Source: Liquidambar formosana (lineage: Eukaryota; Streptophyta; Magnoliopsida; Saxifragales; Altingiaceae). From it: 64,000 nt of DNA. The notes under the pieces are model-generated. The model was not told the DNA's origin and made no database searches. It saw only the letters and a program-made list of their open reading frames with translations. The DNA lies in the NCBI GenBank assembly GCA_039720395.1, contig CM077832.1:248001-312000 (forward strand), given 5' to 3'. The position numbers and the translations under genes were made by a program. Each line of letters opens with the position of its first letter. The first letter of the stretch is position 1. Shown piece by piece: positions 34,263 through 48,744 of the stretch.

Positions 34263-37200
34263 GTTATTTATACAATTTTTTTAATTATTATTATTATTAT
34301 TATTTTGCCAAACCATCTAATTAGTTGATTGTGAATTAGTTTAAAAAATCCTAGGTTTATGTCTTGTTTTCACAATAAGACTACACTGATTAATAAGAAA
34401 AAAATTTTACCAAACTAACCAAATTTATTTTCAACTGGTCAAGTGATATGACACTTTCGAACAGTATTATGATTGCAAGAATTTGCACAATTTTTTGTAA
34501 TGCTTTCTCATCTTATATCATCTTCTTTTTTTTTTTTTTTTTTTTTTTTTCGCCAAGAATCTTATATCATCCTTGTTGCAAAAGGAAAAATGAAAAACCG
34601 AACCAAAGAAGGCAGAGACACCCTTTGATGACATGTGGCGATTATACGAAGCATTTGCCTCCATTGATTAAAAGCCAAACTACCTAATTGAGCAAGGTCA
34701 ACTTAATCGGTGAATCTCTTAGTGGTTGGATCCAATGATTTTGCATCTTTTTTTTTCGCACCTTTTAATACTCTTTCTCGATGCCTTCCAAGAACGTGAG
34801 CCCCAGTTTATTCCAACCCCACTCCCTCTTCTCCAACCATTTTTTCCCCCTTCCCAGTGAGAATCAATTCTACCCTTTCTGATGTCTTTTTGTCCTACTT
34901 TAAATAGTTAAAATAGTTTTTTGTTAGATGCCTTCCAAGAAAGTGAGCCTCAGTGTGGCCTTTTCTCTTCTTTTTTTTCTTTTTTAATTGATCGACACTA
35001 GGATTCAATTCCACCCCTATTCGGGTCGTTGATGTCCATCTTTAACACCCGGATGAGGAGGATGACTCTGGTTGTTGAAAATCCAGAGTCATCCATATTT
35101 TTTGTTACGATAGGAAAATCAAAACAATCGCAAACGAGATCCTATCAAGTAAATCTTTTTAAAGAATAGACAAGATTTCTTTGGGAGAATTTCTCTCCAA
35201 AAACATATCACTTTTACACAATGATATATAATTTTAAAATAGTCCATGTCGGTCCTTTGCACTATTTGAACTACTCTTCTAAAACTTGCTTCAACTTGTA
35301 ATCAAGATATAGGCTGGGAATGCTTGTGCAAATAAATCTAAAGTGCTCAACTACTTAATTTTTTGTTCTCCTCCTCCCATTTTTTCATTCCCACTTTGCA
35401 ACGGAAACTTCTGAATGTCCTTGATACAAATTCTAAGGTAATACTTTTCTTAATACTTGTACCACATGCTACTCTAACTCAAGATAGTACTTCTACCACA
35501 TACTTCTCTTAATACAAGTACTAAGTTTTGTTCTTCAAGAAGAAAAATATGGTTTTGTTTTCTCCTTTTTTTTTATTTAAATTTTTGTATTTTTAATTTT
35601 ACTTGGGGTACATTTAGAAAATATATGGATTGATTATCCTACTCTTCTAGAAAACACAACACATGCATAAAAATGGAAACCCGCTTACTTATATTCAAAT
35701 GACAATTGAGTTTTTCAAGAGGATGAGCCAACCCTTTGTGCATGATTAAGTGTACCTACAGTGGTTGCTTAAATTATGCAGCATAATTGATGCAACATGG
35801 GTAGTAGGCACAAAGATCATTCGGCATGGGGAGGTGTCTTCATTTCCATGCTACTTCATAAATGAACAAAGTAATGATGCACCTCCCCACTTCTTTGACT
35901 AGCTACTCATGCATTAAGTGACGGAACTGAATCTTTTCAATTTTTTTAGCTGGTGGGCATGAATTCACATGGAGAGGTGACACTATTTTTTATGGCTTCT
36001 TAATGAGAGAGAGAGAGAAGAAATCTAAGAACATGGACTTCGTGCCCAAAAATAAAAGGGAAGGTAGATAAGGCCGAGGGAGAAAGAGTATCAACAATGT
36101 TTATAAGATGAGACCGAGTCATGGGAACATAGAACTTTTCAACACAACAACTACAATCCAAAAGCGCCCCACTTTGTATGAGATAGGACTCTGCCCATGC
36201 ATACACACAAGCCGTAACAGTAAACCACTCTCACCTTCCGTGTGAATAGAAGTCGAATGATACAATTTGGAAAGTCTCAAAAGAAAATTATTTATTCAAT
36301 CATGACATGCATTAAAATTTTGACCATTCTCTAAAACTGTTCATATTTAACCAGTACGATTGGCTGCAACAGGTTGGAAGAATCCTATTAGTCTCCACCC
36401 TAGCCTGCAGTTCCAATTAAGTTTCATTTAACAAGCACCTACAATCTATAGCTTCGCCATCATACCCTCTAATATGCCCAAAAATCAATCATATATACAC
36501 TACATCAAATGTCGATAAAAACTTCGCAAAAGGCACTCTTTGTCTTTCCCTTAATACCTTGTTTATACCTCCGTCCTACCTAATCTTGGCCTCATGTTAG
36601 TAATAATACCAACAAATTTCGGCATCTCCAATTTATCTATTGAAATATTTACCAATATAATATGACATCAACCTCTTCTCTCTCCTTCCCTTTTTTTTTT
36701 TTTTTTTTCGTCGTATCCTAAAGCTTTAGTTTGGCATGTTACACTCCAGAAATGAAGTCGCAAAAAGTTCTCGTTAACATAGCTTATGTTATAAGATCAA
36801 GTGTCAAAAAGTTATTAAAAGATGTTATTTTGAATTCTCATTATTCTTTATGATGATAGTTATCATTTTTTTCTTATATATATAAAAAATAAAAAAAAAT
36901 TAAAAAAAGGAATTTTCCATTCGATGTGATAAATTTGTGTCTTCATTATTAAGTAAAATTTATTAAAATTAATTAATTTCTATTTAAACGCCCAAACAAG
37001 GTCTTAATGACTATATAAGACAATTTCTCGCAATCCCATCCTTAAAATCTCTCTCTCAAAAAAATAAATAAATAAATAAATAAAACTGAAGCTATTTTGG
37101 GAGATAACCCGTCTGACCTTTTTTATCCGAGAATTTAAACCTTGAATCCATTGGGTTGCGGGATAGAATTATGAGAGGAGAGAAAAGAGGGACAGGAAGA

Positions 37201-38515
37201 GGAATTGCGAAGTAAATGAGGCCCATGCATCTTTAAATGTGACAATGACATGACATGATCCCTCACATGCATGCCGACATGCACCATCAATGCTTGATCA
37301 CATGCTCATGACCCCTCGGGGTCCTAGACAAAACATTTATTTATTTATTTATTTTTTCAAAATTGTTTAAATAAGTGGAATAACATAGTCATATACTATA
37401 TTTTTTAATATTGGGATGTAATTTCGGGGAAATGTAAGTGGTTAGAGCTTAATAATAAATATATGGGAAATACAAATGAAGGTTGACCAAGGCTGGGATT
37501 TCCAAAATATATGGGTGCACCCCAACCCACGGATATTGACCAATAACCCCATCATGCAGTTAGTAACATGTTGGATTGAAAATTTGTGCAATAATGGTGA
37601 TTCCATTTGCTATCACCCATGTGGGATCTTGTTTATTGTCAGTTCTCTCAATAGGTTTGTTGGAATCTAGCAACGCCAGTCTCCTCCTCCTCTTCAACAA
37701 TGCATAATAAGGGTACCACTCAAAATTCCCAGGGCTCCCCCCTACAGTCCCCCTTCTCCACTGTGAGGCACATTGAATCAAATATTTGAAATCATGTGCA
37801 TACTCTCTTCTCTTGGGTCCTTTGCCTTTCCCTCCTCCTCCTCCCCCCCCCCATTCTTTCTTTACCCTTTATTTGGTTTGTGAAATCTACCAAAGGAAAA
37901 AAAGATAAGGGAAAAAAAATGAGGAGGAAAGAAAATGAAAAGGAAAGATGAAATCATATCAAGCTAATATTATTCTAATTTCTTCTTATTCTTTTAATTT
38001 TTCTTTGTAACCAAATAAGGGAAAATACAATTCCTTATATTTTATTTTTCCTCCTTGATAAAATCCTTAAACCAAATAGAGCCTTACTGTCCATATCATT
38101 ATCTCGATGCAGGAACAAATGGTATCTGCAGTAAAATTTAGTGGAAATTGTTGCTATCAACATTATTTGACCATTTTTTTTTTACTACAGAGTACAGATA
38201 ATTCATGAACTGTAACGCATATATTCGTTCTGATTGCAACTACTCATGTATGTATGATGTTTGAAAAAGGGAAATATTGTCGTCAGAACTGTTTTTGGTG
38301 CTTCTCCAATCTGCACGTGGAACTATCTATTTAAATTACCGTGGAAGCAACGCATACAATTTTGACAATAACCACCGTCAAAGGACTAGGTGAAAACTAG
38401 AGCTCAATTATAGTCGATCAATTCAGCTAATAAATCAAGCTTTTTCTCTATACACACCAAAATACATAATTAAACAACCCTTTTCTCTATTTTGTAATCA
38501 AACAATTGATTGGAT

Positions 38516-38550
<35 letters not shown>

Positions 38551-41500
38551 GGAGGGAGAGAGAGAGAGAAAGAGAGACAATGATCAAGTGCGTACGTGCT
38601 GATATAAGTTATATCAGTCCCCCATTGAAGGTTGTACCTCGTACATTAGTAAGTTACGGGATACATTAGACTAATGCAAGAGGTATAACCCTTAATAAAT
38701 AATGCTGATATAACTTAGGTGAGCACATGCTCACCAAATCAAGATTATATATATGTATAGATTATGATAAGAAGATCTTGTCCAAGCATTGGCGACTTCA
38801 TGAGTAGAATTGCTTGAACTTTAGCCAACAAAATTACTAGCCTATCACCACCTTTCTAATTAACAGTCTCTCGGTCCATTGTAACCCATATTTTAAAAAT
38901 ATAAAAAGTAAGAACTACAGGTTAAAATAGGACCTCCTTTATAAGCATGTAGTTTCTCTGTGGCCTTCCCAACTTTTCCTTCCTCATCTTTGTATTTTTA
39001 AAATTTCCTTTCCCCAGCTATCGCAAAAAATTCAAAACACGTGCGGGTTGGGGGGACTTTTTGATCCACATTATGACAAAACAATTCAAATTTAGGATCA
39101 CTAGAGACAAATAATTCTTTACGCTCCAAGTGGTAAGACAGATATTCAATTAATTATTATTTTTCTGAAAACTTGATCAAACTAGACCCGCGGTGGTAAA
39201 CCCATTTCCATTTTAGTAATAGGGCCTAAATTATTATCAATATATTAAAAGTTCAACTAACATAGATAGTGGTGCAACATTTCAGGCTGTAATGACTAAT
39301 GAGGGGCAAATTATGATAGTGAAGCCTAATCAAGAAACAGGTTTAATCCGTTGACCTTCACTTCTCTGCACTATTATGCATCTCATCTTTCATTTCGCAA
39401 AAATAATTGATAAATTTTCTTCTCCTCTCAATTTTTAGTACAGTGCATAAAAAAAAGTATGTTAGTAATCCAAGAGTAGCTACTATATTACTATGGACAA
39501 GAAAGCTTCTTTTAAAAAATAAAAATAAAATGAGATATCCTAGCATTTTAAAGCACCGACTAATCTTCACGCGCACATGTGATTCCCCCATCTCATACGC
39601 ACACAGATATTACCACACGATAAATTCTCCCATCTCATATGCACACCGACATTACCACACGATAAAATCTTTGGGGGCCCCATGATAAATCTTTTGGGGT
39701 GGCCTCAAGTAGTAATAATTCGAAGCTAACCCCCCCCCCCCCCCTATCTCCCTCTTTCCTCTTTTCTTCATGAAGGGTGGTCCGGACCATCTTATCTACC
39801 CCTCCATCTCCCTCTTTCCTCTTTTCTTCATGAAGGGTGGTCCGGACCATCTTATCTACCCCTCCATGTTGATCAGAAAGCTTTTATAGATCATGTTGGT
39901 AAAGGGAGTTTGGGGAGAGGGGTTGGTAGCGCTGGCCCCTTCAGTGGTTGTAGCAATGATTATGAGTAATGAAACTTGCCAATGGAGCGGATAGATTTGA
40001 ATCTGCTTTAGATCCGATCTGATAAGAATAAGTGAATAATGATTTCACTTGAAATGATCCAGTAATTAATGGACTGAAAATTATAAAATGTACGATGTAT
40101 ATAATTATATAATTTTTTTTAATTGCTATTATGCAGTTTTATTATATAATAATAGATAATTCGATTTGTTAATAGATTTGAATTCGGATTTACATATCTT
40201 TGATCCATCTGATCGGATCATGTAATTATCTAATCGGCTCGGATTTGGATTACCCCGTATGCGGTCCAAGTCCTATATATATATATATATCCCATGGCAT
40301 GTCTAATGGTGATGAGGCAATAATGGTAGTCACGGAATCAGGATGACAATAGGGGGGGGGGGGGGGGGGGGGGGGGTGCCTCTAGTTTGTGGGGGAGCTG
40401 TGATTCGAGTTGAATGAGTTGTGTGGCAGTAGAGGAATGGTTGCAAAAAATGGGTGGTGGTGATTTGGGTGCGTGGCCTTGTCCCAGCGATTTAAACTAA
40501 CCAAAAAATGAAAATGTAAGACATCAGTATCATCTAAGATTAGACCTACCAATAGAGTGGGCCACAGACCCAAGTAGATATCCCTGGTCCAACATAATTA
40601 ACAAATGAAGAATTGGCTATGAAACCCATTAAAAAAACAAAAAACAATCTATCAATAAGTCCTTCTCCCAGAAAAATATCAGATATTATACGGTAGGATC
40701 AGAATATCGTGGTTGGAATCATAATTTTGGGATGGACAAAGGCCAATATTGCTTTGTGGTCTGCCACCAATGTGGCATTTTTGGAGCTGAAAAGGGTTTT
40801 CACTGTGCCCGCATTACCGGTGGGGGCCTTGTGGGGTTGTAAAAGACTAAAAGCAACCATCTTATAATTGATATAATTGAGCAAATGATATGATATAAGT
40901 GGTCTGCCTTCTGCGATTAATCTCAATCAAATCTGCCACTCTCACCCAGAGTATATTCCCAATTTGTCCAAATTTCCAATTTCGGGAGTTTTAATCAATA
41001 GAATTTATCATTATCCTTAACCCTTAATATTAACAAAATATGTATCAATGTTTCTTTATAAACTTGAATGCCATCAGAAAATTAGGCAATTTCAAAAAAC
41101 TCTAACTTCTATCTTTTCGCACTCCACACATCTCTCTCTTTTTCTTTCTCTTTTAGTTTTTATTTTTTATTTTTTATTACTTTTAACTATAAATAATTAG
41201 ATACTTTGGCCTTTTTTTATAAAAATAAATAAATAAATAAAATTAACAAATGAGAGGTATTCAAAACATCATTGAGGTTTGAGCCCATTCTAGTCCTCTC
41301 CGTTGCATCCATTCATCCGATAAGTGTGAAAGAATAGGCTCGCACTCAAGACATCCCTTTCATGAATCGTGATGCTTTACCAGTTATACTACGTTCTGGG
41401 GTTTTTTAGTTATGATTATAAACACTCACTCCTCCTGGACAAAGAGACAATAATGGGATGTAATAAAAAGTAGAAAATGTATTACAATGCTCTTTGTCTT

Positions 41501-44500
41501 TTGATTTGGGAGATTGGAAGCCAATTATCATGCAAGTATAATCTTCTAAGGAGGAGAAGATTTATCCGCAGCACTAAATGATGTGGCATTATCAAACCAA
41601 CATCCAAGTTGCCCAATAAATGGGACTCTTTGGTCTTATCCAAATCTTATACCCAACGCCAGAAGGAGAATACTAACTAAAATAGAAAGGCGTTTACTCG
41701 AGTCAACTCGTTTTGGAGGTTATCTCTGAAGACATGACATGAGTCATGGCAGTGTCATTTGTCCCGATCCACAAATAAATTACTAGTATATGGTAGATGG
41801 AATCATAGAATTTCCATGCGTTCACACCATGGCACTTTATTCCTACACTTTTTTTTAGTCTGAATCTAAACTGCTTCGTATTATTAAAGACGCAACTTTA
41901 AGAGATGGAACAATGATTTTTCGAGCTTAGGCTTAAGAAGTAAAAGGTTAAGTTTGGTTTCTCACTCATTCTTACTGTAAGCGTTAATTGATGGGAAGTA
42001 GATGGTGGCCTTACTTGCATTCTAGATAATTACAAGCAAACGTTTAGATAACCCTCTTGGAAACCAACCCTCCCCGGAAAAAATAAATAAATAAATAAAT
42101 AAATAAAAATTGAGGGCAAGTCTCTTCCTATCCCTATGAACTTTTATATTTTCGATAACTATTTCAAGCATGCAATTCAAAACATTCATTATATCATTAT
42201 ATTTATCGTATCAAATGCGTATGCTATAAATTTAATAAAATATGTGTTAAATAAACTCTGTTGATCGCAAAGTTCATAATACATCCCAATTAAACAGCTT
42301 TGAATTAGAGTAAAGATCATATTTTGATAAGTGCCTATGATTAAACCACAAACCATTTTATGTGACATAATTGATTATCATTTTACAAGACATATAGGTT
42401 TCTCCATTCCAATAGTAGAGTGTGTTAGGATTCGAGTGATGTCCCCTGGAATAGGGATGCTCTCGTTGTTACTTTTCTCATTGCCAAAGTTTTCAATAGT
42501 TTGATTCAATTTCCTCAAAATATTATAACAAATTTGTAATGAAAACTTTGGGGAAAATTTTTGTCAAGTACTATGCTTTGGATAAAAAGGAAAAAAAATC
42601 CCAAAATTTCCAACTAAGATAAAGCCTATGCTGAATTTGTACACCATTGGGCAGTCCCTATTTGATGTCTAGGCCGGAAGTTACAACTTTGGCCCACTCT
42701 TTTTGTCAGCCTAGTGGCCCCTCTATTTGGACAAGTTCTGTGTGTCCTTTTGCGCATAGGGACTAAAAGACTCCCACGTAATTCAGATTCCATTATTGCA
42801 CTAATCTAATATTAAATCATGGTTTGTGGTCTTATTTAACGGCTATTTATTATAACCGTTTAGAAAGAGAAGCGTGGCGTTAGGTAGAGTACAAACGTAA
42901 GCTTTTAGTATAACCTCTTGGATTATGGCAATGGCCGGCATTATGTCATTTTTTTAATGAATGCTCACCTTTAAGAGCTTGAAATTGAAAGTGAAATTAA
43001 TTTTCCACCCTAATGGGTGGGCCTTTAGCCGCATAGTGGACCTAATTTCAGGCCAGATTCGATTAGCTTTTGGGTATGCTTTCCGAAGTCTCCATGTGTA
43101 TTTATTTTTTTATTTTAAAAATGAGGACCCGTCTTGAGTTTTTGGGGGACTCTAAGTGAATTCCTCATATGGAATCCTTGGATTTTTTTATTTTTGACTT
43201 TTGGGGGGCTTCTACAAGGGTTGGAATTGATTCAAATAAGGTGAAGGGCCACATCCAAGATAATTTTGCAAGAATCAGAAGCACCCAATAAAATCCTTCC
43301 TCAGGTTGGATGTGGGATTCCCTTCACAAATATAAAACTCCGTAACAAGTTTTTGGGAAGTGCCTTCTCGCATCAATGTAGTGGGACGCTGGAATTGGAA
43401 TTCTTTATTAGTAAAGCAAAGCATCCACTCACAACATGCAAATCATTTGTCTTCGTAATCACATGGCATTATTTTGCTTTTAGAGATTTAGCTTCTGTAA
43501 AGCAGAGACTAGAGAGATCCATCCTTTCAGAGACCCACTTTGAAGGCATATTCGCGTACGTTACAGTAAGACAATGGATCTATTGGTGACAACGGCAAAC
43601 CCATTCACTGAAAAGTGAAAACCCACTTGTTGATCGCTTTTGGGCTTGGCCCACACTCTTCTGCTATCTAGTTCTGAAGAAACACCTGGTTTCTTTGTCA
43701 CCAAAAGTAAGAAGATGAGCCATATTATAGTTACATATAAATTTTTCTCGGTTTGTATCATAAGCCTTGTTCCCTCAGAACACGTACCAAACCAACTAAC
43801 TCGTACAACAAAAGTACATAGCCAACCGTGAGAGCGTTAAAGGTCACTCTTAGAATTGGCTTCCCAGATCTCAGCCCAAGAAGATATAATATTCAATTCA
43901 CTCCCATCACTTACTGGAGAAAATAAAACAACCCCCGCAAGCCTAGCTGATGTGTCATTTGATCATGGCACTATGGAACACATGCAAAAATATTGGCAAT
44001 GTGGTGAAACACAGAACCAGTCTAACAAGCTCAGGCTCACGTCAGTTTATCGAAAAAGCTCTACTAAGGAATAACTAAACTAAGAGAGCAGCCATTCCAA
44101 ACGATTCTGTACTAAACGCAGTGGATAACATTGAATTCTGCAATTGGAGGGTCAGGAAGACTGACAATGACATCCGCTGGACCTAATGACCATGATACAG
44201 CAGGAAGACAAAAAATGTAGCTGGGTTCAAGGCTTTTGTTTTATCGAGTTCAGTCGAGAATCATTCATTCATTTGTAACAGCGTGCTGCTCTTTTCTCCA
44301 ACATCCCATATTCTTTTCCATGATCTACGTAAGCCTATACCACTCTTTACTACTCCATCGGCATAGTCATGCAAAGTGTGCACGCATCAACATATCATCT
44401 CAGCCTGTTCCCCCGTTTTTTTTTTTTTTTTTTTTTTTTCCCTCTGTTGCTTTGTCTTTTTATTTTAATTATTATTGCCAGAGCAACTTTTGTTGCTTCC

Positions 44501-47220
44501 ACAGGTCTAAAAGTTTTTGAGTGATTTATTGCCCTCAAGTCAAGACAGAGGAACCACACAAAATTGAGAGATAAGAGGAGGAAAAACGAAAAGGGAGTAG
44601 AGAGAAAGGGAATCGCTGTGTCACTGGCGACTTGCTGGGAAAGAGAGAGGAAGAGAGGAGCTTGAGAGAACGCAACAATGCCCGACTAACCATCTGGACG
44701 CAGCAACTCCACCGATATATATGTCGGTACAGTTCTCAACACCCTGCCACCATTCGTCCTATTCACCCTCTTCCCCCATCCAATCAACAACTACCCAATG
44801 GCCTTCAGGTGGCATTTCGTATAGTCTACGTGTAGGCCTTTTGGTTCAAGGAAATATTCATTAATCCCCCTCTTTTAATTAATTATTTGTGGCCTCGTAA
44901 ATCATTGTTTCTAAGCTGATGTTTTCTGTGATTCACTTATTGTAATACACATGAAAAATGGCTGGTAACGTAAATGCTGACATTTTCTGTGATTCATTTA
45001 TGCGCGTGTAGGAAGTTTAGTATACATGTAAGTATCCTGATTGTTTAATTTGGTTTGCGCTGCCTGAGCTCATAAAGAATGGTTGGTAACAAAGTCGCAT
45101 ACTCTAGGGTTTTCTAGTTTCTATAACTCTACATCGTAGTAAATAAATTGTCAAAATGGGGTCTTCCGCATTCTTATATCTCTTCGTTTTGTACCTTGTG
45201 ATGCTTACAACTCAGTGGTTAGCCATTCCGATGGGGATAATTTTAAAGGAGTCAAATGGGTAGAGAGCTATTACCAAAAGATCTTTGATGATAAGAAAGG
45301 TTTCAGGGTTGCGGGCCAAAGGGGTAATATCAAAGTTACTGGTGTTGGGGAGGGGTGCTCCCCATAGGGGGAGATTGAGGTGGAGCTTTCGGCAAAATGG
45401 AACAAGCAAACAGCTCAAGAAACAACAAGACCAACAATCGCCTAAAAACAGAGTCAAAATGCCTTCTGAAGTGATCATAATTACTAACTGCCCCCTCTTA
45501 GCTAAATAATCCCTGTTGCCCGACTTCGTTTAAGTATTTTCTAAAGAGATCAGTGTTTTCCTTGTAAAATTCTTCCAAACTTCAGTCTTGCCACTCATTG
45601 CCTTAGACATACTCATCTTAGATGGCCACCTAATTGCCAAGCATTTGGTTTATCAAACCCATGTCAACTCCATCCATAATGATAAGTTACCTAAGTGTCT
45701 TCTAGAATTTTAATCTCTGTTAAATCCCTTAAATAGGGCTTGGTTTTCATAAAAGAGTATTAACTTGATTCGCACAAATGTAGAGATGAGGAAGAAAACA
45801 AAATTGAACATAGGGCATTCCATATCATTAATCTTAATTCCTAAACCAGGCTCCATAAAGCAAACAAATGGGACACTGCCAGAAAAATGATTTCATAATT
45901 TGATTCATAGCAGAATAATGGAAGTCTTAATTACTCTGGAATTCACAAGACACCTAGATCAAATCACCACTTTGACCACCACTTGTAACTCGTCAGATCC
46001 ACCAAAATCTTCCCTCGTAGTAAAAAAACACTAAAAATTGACCTGAAGATATATCAGGGCACATACCCATAAAACAAAAATAAATAAATACTCAATAAAT
46101 GTTGTTGCCAAAGTTACACTGCATATATTCATTGCGATGCCATGTATTAAAAGAACTTTGGTTGTCAAGCATGCAACCAAAATTCATATTTCAAATTCCA
46201 GCCTTCTATATATTTTAAATGCTCCCCCTTCTACAGTGGCCATCAACACCATGCAAATACTTCTTCGGAATTTTGAAGCCTCAACACATCTAATCATTTC
46301 ATCCATAAAAAAATTTAGATTGGGGGGGGGGGATGAACAATGAAAACCCTTGGTGTAAACCAACTTGAATCATGTACACTAAATGTTCATAGAAGTCATC
46401 ACACCCTTGCATGATCATCATGATACCAAAATTTTTGGCTCTTAAAAAACCCACTGGGGTATTCCATCATCCAAGCTCAAAAAAAGATGGAAAGGATTTA
46501 ATTAAGATTGCACATTAAACTCTCTTTAAGCACTCAGTTGTCTGCTTTCTACTAAAATATGAAGATCCAGGTAAAACTACTCCTATTGTCTTCGTACTTC
46601 AACATCAATTGTCTTAGCAACAAGCTTACTTCAGCAACTAATCTCCCACATATAAAGTAGACCTGTATTTCTAATACCATGAGCTCCACATATTTCAGCA
46701 GATTTTATCACAAAATAATTATCTGAATCATGAGCAAATATTCCAACTAAACTATATCCATATGCAAATAGCTGACCCTAGTTGACCCATAGAAGACACC
46801 TACAAAATGCAGTTAGTTACCTAAGCAGTTATGGAACCTAGTGATATTCTCATGTTGCCACTAACACACCAACCAAGCACAGATTTGTATACACACAAGT
46901 TGTCCAAATCAAGGCTTATAATGATGACTAAGTACCATCAATCAAGCAATAAAAATAACAAAACAAGAAGAATTAAGGAAAAGCAAACTACATTACTCAA
47001 TGTAGCTCAACGTAGAAGAAGAAATATATCATCTTTGAAACAAAACCAATCCCACTGCAACAAGGGACACTAAAGTTGAAACATAATGAAATGTAAGAAT
47101 CCAAGTGTTCTAACAAAAATAAAATATCATAACTGAAACAAAAAGATGATTCATTGCAATTCTGGAACTAACAGTTAAAACTCATCCATCATAACTAAGC
47201 AAAGGAAAAGTGGAGCACCC
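34263..47220. other. Long gene-poor region
   Basis: About 13 kb without a recognisable gene. It contains T-rich runs near 34526-34550, 36688-36708 and 44418-44440, (AT)n plus (GA)n at 38518-38570, (AT)n at 40277-40291, (AATA)n at about 42081-42107, a 25-base G run at 40352-40376 and a C run at 39730-39744. A 60-bp tandem duplication is listed separately. The longest open frame (43266-43589, about 107 codons) has no family motif. The last part probably is the 3'UTR of eS27. Confidence 0.5.
39746..39865. repeat. Exact 60-bp tandem duplication
   Basis: Two head-to-tail copies with a period of 60 (39746-39805 and 39806-39865). Each contains TTCTTCATGAAGGG and the perfect 12-bp palindrome TGGTCCGGACCA. 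A less exact duplication of about 41 bp (CATCTCATACGCACAC) precedes it at about 39589-39665, separated by a C run. Confidence 0.9.
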
Positions 47221-48013
<793 letters not shown>

Positions 48014-48047
48014 GTTGGGCAGCTGCTGAAGCGCGAATGAAAAACCC

Positions 48048-48068
48048 GAAAACCCTAGAAAACCCTAG
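48048..48068. promoter_or_regulatory. Twin telo-boxes in the eS27 leader
   Basis: AAAACCCTAGAAAACCCTAG holds two AAACCCTA motifs about 10 bp apart, 35-55 bp upstream of the eS27 ATG. Telo-boxes are an established feature of plant ribosomal protein promoters and leaders, and coordinate expression in dividing cells. Confidence 0.7.
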
Positions 48069-48744
48069 CAGAGTTTGCGCAGTGGGGGAGAAGGGGAACA
48101 AATGCGTTTGCGATAGATTTATAACGACGAAATGGACTTCTGTAGACCGTTAGATGAGTAAGTGGTTGATCGTAGCCATTTGTTTCATTTTCCTCACGGC
48201 GTTAGGGCGGTGTTAGGGCTAGAGGGCCACTCGAGTTGTGGAGCCATTTAAAACTCGACGAGTTGGACCGAAGAGTTCTCGGACTCGCTCGACTAGCGAG
48301 TCAACTTGGAAAAACTAGGCCAGCTTTTAATTAAAAAACAAATCTGAACTTTTTTTTTTGGTAAAAAATATACTTTTATCGAAAAAATCTTTTCATCTTC
48401 CAATTTTTCCATCTTCACATCCATTACTTGTGGCCCTTCTCCTCATTTTTTCCATTCTACCAATGAATAATCTATAAAAACGGTTATTTATTTATTTATT
48501 TATTTTTTGCTTCTTGGCCTAATCAATTTCCGGAACAGTAGTTAAGTTATTGCTCAATTCGTCTTAAAATTCAAAATAAATTTGATTGGTCCTAAGAAAG
48601 AGAGGTACAACTTCTAGGAAATGGGGTAATCCTACTCAATTATATAAATTTTTTTTATATTTCATTCCAAACCTTAATTATCTTTGGTCTCTTTTAAACT
48701 GCTGCTGCTAATATAAATTCTACGAACGGGGATAAATGAAACAA

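Noticed and set aside
38590..38740. Palindromic TGATATAAGTTATATCA and repeated GCTGATATAACTT words
   Set aside because: Suggests a small MITE, but no convincing target duplication or matching ends could be defined.
41320..41400. Minus-strand SINE-like box motifs
   Set aside because: The B-box is too degenerate and no flanking direct repeat is visible.
43266..43589. 107-codon plus-strand open frame
   Set aside because: No recognisable motif, no supporting splice or promoter context, composition like the surrounding intergenic DNA.
45212..45509. Overlapping open frames on both strands suggesting a retroelement gag
   Set aside because: No zinc knuckle, no LTRs, no adjacent polymerase motifs.
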